The position numbers and the translations under genes are program-made. Positions 22,975 through 27,369 of a stretch of DNA of 27,369 nt are shown in pieces (within the stretch, counting starts at the first letter, position 1; each line of letters starts with the position of its first letter). The notes beneath the pieces are model-generated. The model had not been told where the DNA came from. It ran no database searches and saw only the letters and a list, made by a program, of their open reading frames with translations. This DNA comes from Desulfobacteraceae bacterium (GTDB lineage Bacteria > Desulfobacterota > DSM-4660 > Desulfatiglandales > Desulfatiglandaceae), in assembly GCA_020349865.1 (NCBI GenBank), contig CP070700.1, positions 103,270-130,638 of the forward strand. Direction: 5' to 3'.

Positions 22975-23439
22975 TTAAAAATATTGCATACTCGTCTTTC
23001 TGAACTCTTTCTCGCTAAAGAGCAGCTCATACTTATCTATGCCTGCGGATCGGGACATCCGCTTTGCTATTTGGTGGCATTGATCCCGATTGCTCCCGTG
23101 GACCATGGTGTAAAGGTTATAGGGCCAGTCGCCCTGGGGTTTTCGCTGGTAGCAATGGGTGACCTCTCGAAACTGCGCGAGGATCTCACCGACCTCATCG
23201 ATCCGGTGATCTGGCACAAGCCAGGCAACCATGGCGTTGGAACTGAATCCTGCCTCCTGATGACGCAAGGTGGCTCCAAAGCGTCTGATAATGCCTCGCT
23301 TTTTCAGGTCTTGGACTCGTTCTATGAATTGTTCTTCATTAACCCCAATCTGCTCGGCCATCTCGGCAAACGGCCTCTGGGAAACGGGCAAATCTCCCTG
23401 TATAAGGCTAATAACCTTTTTATCAAGCTCATCTATCAT
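22975..23439 (-). CDS. ahbB: Siroheme decarboxylase subunit, AhbA/AhbB family (probably AhbB)
   Basis: The product has 154 residues from ATG 23439; the frame is open up to 23532 but the extra part has no family match and runs into a repeat. An AsnC/Lrp-like helix-turn-helix (about 1-60, MIDELDKKVISLIQGDLPVS and RRFGATLRHQEAGF) is joined to a ferredoxin-like domain with HCYQRKPQGDWPYNLYTMVH. That motif marks the siroheme decarboxylases rather than true Lrp regulators. These enzymes remove two acetate carboxyls from siroheme to give didecarboxysiroheme on the alternative heme route of sulfate reducers and archaea, normally as an AhbA-AhbB pair. Only one member is in the window. The A or B naming is uncertain. 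Confidence 0.82.
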   Translation of the reverse strand: MIDELDKKVISLIQGDLPVSQRPFAEMAEQIGVNEEQFIERVQDLKKRGIIRRFGATLRHQEAGFSSNAMVAWLVPDHRIDEVGEILAQFREVTHCYQRKPQGDWPYNLYTMVHGSNRDQCHQIAKRMSRSAGIDKYELLFSEKEFRKTSMQYF

Positions 23440-23493
23440 AAATTTGCCATAGCCGGCAATAAGGTGATATGTGGTGATAATGTTTTGCCTCTT

Positions 23494-23726
23494 AAATTTG
23501 ATGATTTTGTAAAAAGTATTGTAAGTGGCCATTGCGAGTCCGCGACGAGACTTGTCGGCGAGCCTCTCGACGAGATCAAGTCGAGCCGCTCAAGCCGTGC
23601 CGCTCGGCCGAGTCTGAGCGAAATGACGAAGCAATCTCCTGATTTCAAGCTATTACAGACAATGAGATTGCTTCGCTACGCTCGCAATGACATTGGGATG
23701 AACTTTTTACGGAACCGTCAAATTTT
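23494..23726. repeat. MITE-like palindromic repeat, copy B (with inserted segment)
   Basis: This is the same family as 10420-10574 and 25572-25726. Left end: AAATTTGATGATTTTGTAAA; right end: ACTTTTTACGGAACCGTCAA followed by ATTTT. The inner part GAGATTGCTTCGCTACGCTC matches copy C exactly. It is about 78 bases longer than the other copies because of extra GC-rich sequence at about 23540-23620 (CGACGAGACTTGTCGGCGAG and CTCGGCCGAG). It lies directly upstream of the ahb gene. Confidence 0.88.
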
Positions 23727-24028
23727 CATGTGGGAATATCGGATAGCATGCCTCTTGTCAAGTGAGATATGTAAGCAGACAGATGGTCATAAAAGGAATA
23801 GTGCTTCTGTTTTGAAGTCAGACTTGACTGCGGATAAGGAGGTCGTTCTGAAATTTTGGTAGCGGTTTAGCCCAACTTCTCCAATTATAAGGATATTTTT
23901 ATGTTAACTGGCGAAGTTAGTTTGGTGGTTTGAAAGGAGTACAAAATTGTTACGATTCCTTTAATTATGGTTGAAATCATGGGATTAATAGTATATGAGG
24001 GGTGCAGGTTAATTTTGAGCTTCCAATC
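23727..24028. other. Intergenic region upstream of the DUF1992 gene
   Basis: No gene is supportable. The long plus-strand frame crossing 22960-23862 is a shadow of the ahb gene and the repeat. A GAAAGGAG string occurs at about 23931 but no start codon in the frame of the DUF1992 gene follows at normal spacing. Promoters were not recognised with confidence. Confidence 0.5.
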
Positions 24029-24400
24029 ATGTATGCTTTTCAGAAGATAATAGAGAAGCGGATCAAAGATGCACAGAAGAGGGGAGAGTTCGACGACCTT
24101 CCTGGCACTGGAGAGCCGCTCAAGCTTGAGGATGACAGCCAAATCCCGGAGGAGCTGCGGCTGGCATATAAGATATTGAAGAACGCGGATTGCCTTCCTC
24201 CTGAACTTGAACTCAAGAAAGAGATCAGGCAGATGGAGGTTATGCTGGAAAATATCCCGGATGAAAAAGAAAAATACCGCCAGATTAAAAAGATCAATTA
24301 TAAGATCATGCAGTTAAATATTATGGGAAAGAAATCCCCGCTTTTAGAGGAAACAGAGATATATTATCCCAAGCTGGTTGACAAAATGGACAAGAAATGA
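24029..24400 (+). CDS. DUF1992 (DnaJ-homologue C28-like domain) protein
   Basis: The product has 123 residues from ATG 24029; a GTG at 24002 would add nine residues with poor spacing to any ribosome-binding site. The family core is clear: FQKIIEKRIKDAQKRGEFDD, then LPGTGEPLKLEDD, and IPEELRLAYKILKNADCLPP, followed by a charged coiled-coil-like tail. DUF1992 proteins occur widely in bacteria and as a domain of eukaryotic DNAJC28, without a J domain here. The biochemical role is not established. No obvious functional link to its neighbours is visible. Confidence 0.88.
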   Translation: MYAFQKIIEKRIKDAQKRGEFDDLPGTGEPLKLEDDSQIPEELRLAYKILKNADCLPPELELKKEIRQMEVMLENIPDEKEKYRQIKKINYKIMQLNIMGKKSPLLEETEIYYPKLVDKMDKK

Positions 24401-24412
24401 TCTTAGACGCGT

Positions 24413-24438
24413 CCTTATCTGATTCCACATAGATAAGG
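24413..24438 (+). terminator. Hairpin between the DUF1992 gene and livM
   Basis: CCTTATCT pairs perfectly with AGATAAGG around a 10-base loop, starting 13 bases after the stop codon. No T-run follows, so terminator function is weakly supported. Confidence 0.4.
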
Positions 24439-24508
24439 CGGCTCTCATACTAAACAACCCAGGCACAGATTATGTGCACGTGAATTCATATAAGACGGAA
24501 ACCAGACC

Positions 24509-25558
24509 ATGGACATGAAACGGGATTATTACGAGGATATTCAACTGTTGGACAGTAAGGTCCTCTGGTTCTGGTTCATGATGCTTATCGCCTCTCTGAT
24601 CATCCTTCCTTTCTTGATCCCCAACTATTACATCTACATGGCCAACTATATGGCCATCAATGTCATTATCACCATAGGGTTGAATATATTAGTGGGCTAT
24701 ACAGGGCAGATATCACTGGGGCATGCCGGATTTTTTGGTATTGGTGCCTACTTAACTGTTCTTTCCATGAACAACCTGCACATTCCTTTTCCCCTGGCCT
24801 TGTTGATCGGAGCCATGGTTGCAGCTTTTTTTGGGTTTATTTTAGGTTTGCCTGCGCTGAGGCTGGAAGGGCCATATCTGGCCATTGCTACCCTGGGATT
24901 TGGCATGGCCATTACTCAGGTGATCGGCCGCTGGCAGATCTTCGGCGGAAGAATGGGACTTGAGGCTCCCCGTCTTAATCTTTTTTCCTTTACCTTGGAG
25001 AGCGATAGACAACTGTACTTTTTGATCATTCCGGCTGCATTTCTCCTTACAATGGCAGCCCGAAACCTCATGAAAACAAGGGTAGGCAGGGCTTTTATCG
25101 CTATCCGGGATAGCGACATTGCAGCCGAAACCATGGGGGTGAACCTGGTCTTTTATAAGACCCTGGCCTTTGCTATCAGTGCCTTTTATGCAGGTATTGC
25201 CGGCGGATTATTTGCCTTTCTGATCGGATTCATAAATCCGAGCACTTTTAACTTTATCCTTTCCATTTACTTTTTGGCCTTTGTAATTGTTGGGGGATTG
25301 GGCTCTATCTTTGGGTCAATTATGGGCGGAATCGTCATGACATGGCTGATGCTGGTGCTGGATAAAGTTCAAGAACTTCCTTATCTGGGTACCGTGTTGT
25401 TATCATTTTCAGAGAGGTGGATGAGTGTGACCGGGCTTCCCAATATTGCAAGCATTATTTTTGGCCTCATTATTATCCTTCTTGTTGTATTTGAGCCCCT
25501 TGGCCTTTATGGTTTCTGGATAAGGACTAAGATCTACTGGAAGACATGGCCGTTTTAA
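24509..25558 (+). CDS. livM: Branched-chain amino-acid-type ABC transporter permease LivM
   Basis: The 349-residue membrane protein has the LivM landmarks NILVGYTGQISLGHAGFFGIGAYL near the N-terminus, FGFILGLPALRLEGPYLAIATLGFG, the EAA-like cytoplasmic loop TRVGRAFIAIRDSDIAAETMGVN, and VGGLGSIFGSIMGGIVM. It forms the heterodimeric channel with LivH. These transporters import branched-chain or other hydrophobic amino acids and, in related systems, urea, amides or aromatic acids, so the substrate is uncertain. The gene comes before livH instead of after it, with a 330-base repeat-bearing gap between them. No binding protein gene is in the window. Confidence 0.95.
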   Translation: MDMKRDYYEDIQLLDSKVLWFWFMMLIASLIILPFLIPNYYIYMANYMAINVIITIGLNILVGYTGQISLGHAGFFGIGAYLTVLSMNNLHIPFPLALLIGAMVAAFFGFILGLPALRLEGPYLAIATLGFGMAITQVIGRWQIFGGRMGLEAPRLNLFSFTLESDRQLYFLIIPAAFLLTMAARNLMKTRVGRAFIAIRDSDIAAETMGVNLVFYKTLAFAISAFYAGIAGGLFAFLIGFINPSTFNFILSIYFLAFVIVGGLGSIFGSIMGGIVMTWLMLVLDKVQELPYLGTVLLSFSERWMSVTGLPNIASIIFGLIIILLVVFEPLGLYGFWIRTKIYWKTWPF

Positions 25559-25571
25559 AAGTATTATTTCT

Positions 25572-25726
25572 AATTTTGATGATTTCGCAAAAAGTCCTAT
25601 AAACGGTCATTGCGAGGAGTGAAACGACGACGCAATCTCCTGATTATAAGCAGTTATAACAAATGAGATTGCTTCGCTACGCTCGCAATGACATCAGTGA
25701 GGACTTTTTACGAAACCATCAATTTT
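25572..25726. repeat. MITE-like palindromic repeat, copy C
   Basis: This is a 155-base element with extended terminal inverted repeats. AATTTTGATGATTTCGCAAA at the left edge mirrors TTTACGAAACCATCAATTTT at the right, and the core pair GCAAAAAGTCC / GGACTTTTTAC allows one mismatch. The core (25586-25712) is 127 bases, exactly as in copy A. Inside are CATTGCGAGGAGTGAAACGA and GAGATTGCTTCGCTACGCTC. It splits livM from livH. Confidence 0.92.
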
Positions 25727-25786
25727 ATTAAGTTAAATAAAATTGATATTAGATAGGGAAAATCAAAGCAGACAAAGAACATTTGC

Positions 25787-25872
25787 GGCTCAAGGCGTAA
25801 GGCATAAGGCGCAAGGTATAATGCATGTTGGATAATACAATTCCCTGCGCCGCGAGCCCTTAGCCTTAAGCC
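25787..25872. repeat. Imperfect palindrome with GGCGTAAGGC-type repeats, upstream of livH
   Basis: The left arm, 25787-25816, contains GGCTCAAGGCGTAAGGCATA. The right arm, 25843-25872, reads inversely as GGCTTAAGGCTAAGGGCTCG. The arms share most positions across 30 bases. The left arm also has short direct repeats (AAGGCGTAAGGCATAAGGCG). It ends 16 bases before the livH start and may affect its translation. Confidence 0.75.
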
Positions 25873-25888
25873 ATCAGAAGGTGATTTC

Positions 25889-26761
25889 ATGTTTCTCCAA
25901 CTTCTTGTCAGTGGCATATCTTTTGGAAGCCTGTATGCCCTTATTGCCCTTGCTATGGTGATCATTTATAAGACCTCAGAGGTCCCCAATTTCGGGCAGG
26001 GCGAAATGGCCATGATTTCCACCTTTGTGGCTTACACGTTACTGGTAACCCATGGTTATTCCTTTGCGCTATCTTTTGTCGGGGCTCTCATCTTTGCGGC
26101 AGTGTTAGGGGCATTCCTTGAGTTTGTCTTTCTTAGAAGAGCCAAAGATCCCAATATCCTGAGCCTCATTCTCATTACCCTGGGATTTCAGATGGTTCTT
26201 TATGGTCTGGCGAGCTGGAAATGGGGTGCTGATCAGAGAGACCTCCCTTTCCCGGTCTCTGATTTTGATATCATCAATCTTGGGCCGGCCGCATTAAGTT
26301 ATTTGAATATTGCCACTCTCTTCATCACACTCACTCTGATGTTCATCCTGTTCCTCTTTTTTAAATACACCAAGGTAGGAATTGCCATGAAGGCTACCCA
26401 ACAGAACGCCATGGCTGCACGTATAAACGGCATCCGCACCAACAGGATACTATCCATCACCTGGGCAATGAGTTCCCTCATCGGTGCCGTGGCTGGATTA
26501 TTGTTGGCACCCATTGCCACCCTGGATCCAAACCTTATGCTTGACCCACTTTTAAAAGGCTTTGCGTCAGCGGTCCTTGGTGGAATGACTACATTGGTTG
26601 GCGCTGCTCTGGGAGGATATATATTAGGGATTATAGAAAACCTTTTTGGTGGATATGTATCCCTTGAATTTAAGTCAATTGTCGCATTTATGATTATTGT
26701 GGTGGTGCTCTGTTTCAAACCGAGTGGGCTTTTTGCCAGACACTATGTGAGGAAGGTATGA
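25889..26761 (+). CDS. livH: Branched-chain amino-acid-type ABC transporter permease LivH
   Basis: The 290-residue membrane protein has LivH features: LLVSGISFGSLYALIALAMV at the N-terminus and VPNFGQGEMAMISTFVAY. The EAA-type loop is GIAMKATQQNAMAARINGIR, and the C-terminal segment is FASAVLGGMTTLVGAALGGY. A good ribosome-binding site, AGAAGGTGAT, precedes the ATG. It pairs with LivM. livG follows 67 bases downstream, after a short 7-base-period repeat. Confidence 0.96.
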   Translation: MFLQLLVSGISFGSLYALIALAMVIIYKTSEVPNFGQGEMAMISTFVAYTLLVTHGYSFALSFVGALIFAAVLGAFLEFVFLRRAKDPNILSLILITLGFQMVLYGLASWKWGADQRDLPFPVSDFDIINLGPAALSYLNIATLFITLTLMFILFLFFKYTKVGIAMKATQQNAMAARINGIRTNRILSITWAMSSLIGAVAGLLLAPIATLDPNLMLDPLLKGFASAVLGGMTTLVGAALGGYILGIIENLFGGYVSLEFKSIVAFMIIVVVLCFKPSGLFARHYVRKV

Positions 26762-26770
26762 GGCCCAATG

Positions 26771-26800
26771 CTGACCTCCGACCTCTGACTTCTGGCCTCT
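26771..26800. repeat. Short tandem 7-base repeat (CTGACCT type)
   Basis: Four successive heptamers, CTGACCT, CCGACCT, CTGACTT and CTGGCCT, differ by one or two bases and fill the gap between livH and livG. This is simple-sequence intergenic DNA. No function is evident. Confidence 0.75.
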
Positions 26801-26828
26801 AATATTAGACGCAAGGAACAAATAGTAA

Positions 26829-27369
26829 ATGCCTACTAATGACCCATTCTTTACCATAGAACAACTCAGCATTAGCTTTGGTGGACTGGTGGCGGTGGAT
26901 AAAGTGAGCTTGAATGTAGAGCCCGGATCCATTTTCTCCGTTATCGGACCCAATGGAGCCGGCAAGACCACCATTTTTAACTGCATCAGCGGGCTTTATA
27001 GCCCTGACTCCGGGACAATTCTTTTCAAGGGAGAGGATATTGTAGGCCTTAAGCCTTACAGGATTGCTCAGAAAGGGATTGCCAGGACGTTTCAGAACAT
27101 TGAGCTTTTCTCACGGATGACAACCATGGAGAACTTGATGCTTGGCCGCCATGTGCATATGAAAACAGGCGTCTGGAGCGGATCCACCTTTTTCAGGAGA
27201 GGTTCCAGGGCCGCTCGGGAAGAGATAAAACACCGGGAGCGGGTAGAGCAGATTATCGACCTTCTTGATCTCCAATCGGCCAGAAATAAATTCGTGGGAG
27301 GTCTCCCTTACGGTACCCAGAAATTGATTGAACTCGGAAGGGCCCTGGCATTGGAGCCTGACCTGCTTC
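26829..27369 (+). CDS. livG: Branched-chain amino-acid-type ABC transporter ATP-binding protein LivG (3' partial)
   Basis: 180 codons are visible before the window ends. The protein begins MPTNDPFFTIEQLSISFGGL, with Walker A GPNGAGKTT at 40-48, the Q-loop RTFQNIELFSRMTTMENL and the LivG-type long helical insertion before the signature. At the signature position the sequence reads VGGLPYGTQKLIELGRALAL, as expected for LivG (L-P-Y-G-x-Q). The Walker B region lies beyond the window. It energises transport through LivM and LivH. AAGGA lies 11 bases before the ATG. Confidence 0.97.
   Translation, partial: MPTNDPFFTIEQLSISFGGLVAVDKVSLNVEPGSIFSVIGPNGAGKTTIFNCISGLYSPDSGTILFKGEDIVGLKPYRIAQKGIARTFQNIELFSRMTTMENLMLGRHVHMKTGVWSGSTFFRRGSRAAREEIKHRERVEQIIDLLDLQSARNKFVGGLPYGTQKLIELGRALALEPDLL

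Noticed and set aside
22975..23439. Lrp/AsnC-family transcription regulator
   Set aside because: The HCYQR and WPYNLYTMVH motifs and the hemL neighbour fit the siroheme decarboxylase branch better than a regulator.
22960..23862. 300-residue open frame on the plus strand
   Set aside because: It lies opposite the ahb gene and the MITE-like repeat. It has no ribosome-binding site, signal or family likeness, while the minus-strand frame has clear motifs.

Overview
The window looks like chromosomal DNA of a free-living, probably anaerobic bacterium, most likely a Desulfobacterota (delta-proteobacterial) relative of sulfate reducers. This is inferred from gene content, not from any marker gene. 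The supporting signs are three TRAP-type carboxylate transporters within 10 kb, a siroheme-decarboxylase-type (Ahb) gene next to hemL, a membrane-sector-only ATP synthase cluster (atpZ-atpI-atpB-atpE) followed by rex, and intergenic gaps full of palindromic repeats.

Layout. (1) 1-10254 is a transport region. It holds the end of a DctQM-type TRAP system followed by a PdxA-family dehydrogenase (+), a convergent TAXI-type TRAP system with a fused permease (-), a FadR/FCD-type GntR regulator (+), and a complete DctP-Q-M TRAP system (+). (2) 10255-11026 is a repeat-rich gap, followed by a DUF6282-type metal-dependent-hydrolase-like gene. (3) 11976-15705 is a small accessory region. It holds a tiny lipoprotein with YXWGXW-like features, a frameshifted Spy/CpxP-like periplasmic gene, a VapBC-type toxin-antitoxin pair and a large exported 14-repeat BNR/Asp-box protein whose reading frame runs antisense into vapC. 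(4) 16207-23439 is housekeeping: uvrA (+) converges on a leftward block transcribed as ahbB-like, hemL, atpZ, atpI, atpB, atpE and rex. (5) 24029-27369 holds a DUF1992 gene and a branched-chain amino-acid-type ABC transporter in the order livM-livH-livG, cut by the window end.

How it fits together. The left half is built for uptake of small organic acids. Both complete TRAP systems have an SD-like GAAAGGAGG motif far upstream of the binding-protein start codon, and both have a hairpin between the binding-protein gene and the permease gene. This suggests a shared way of making more binding protein than permease. In the right half, an operator-like sequence matching the Rex consensus lies just upstream of rex, beyond the hairpin that ends the atp cluster, so rex probably controls itself in response to NADH/NAD+.

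No clearly new multi-gene system is visible. The most useful leads are the paired TRAP leader and hairpin architecture, the candidate PdxA2-type acid-sugar pathway, a roughly 155-bp MITE-like repeat family with three copies, the broken Spy-like gene, and the BNR-protein/vapC collision.
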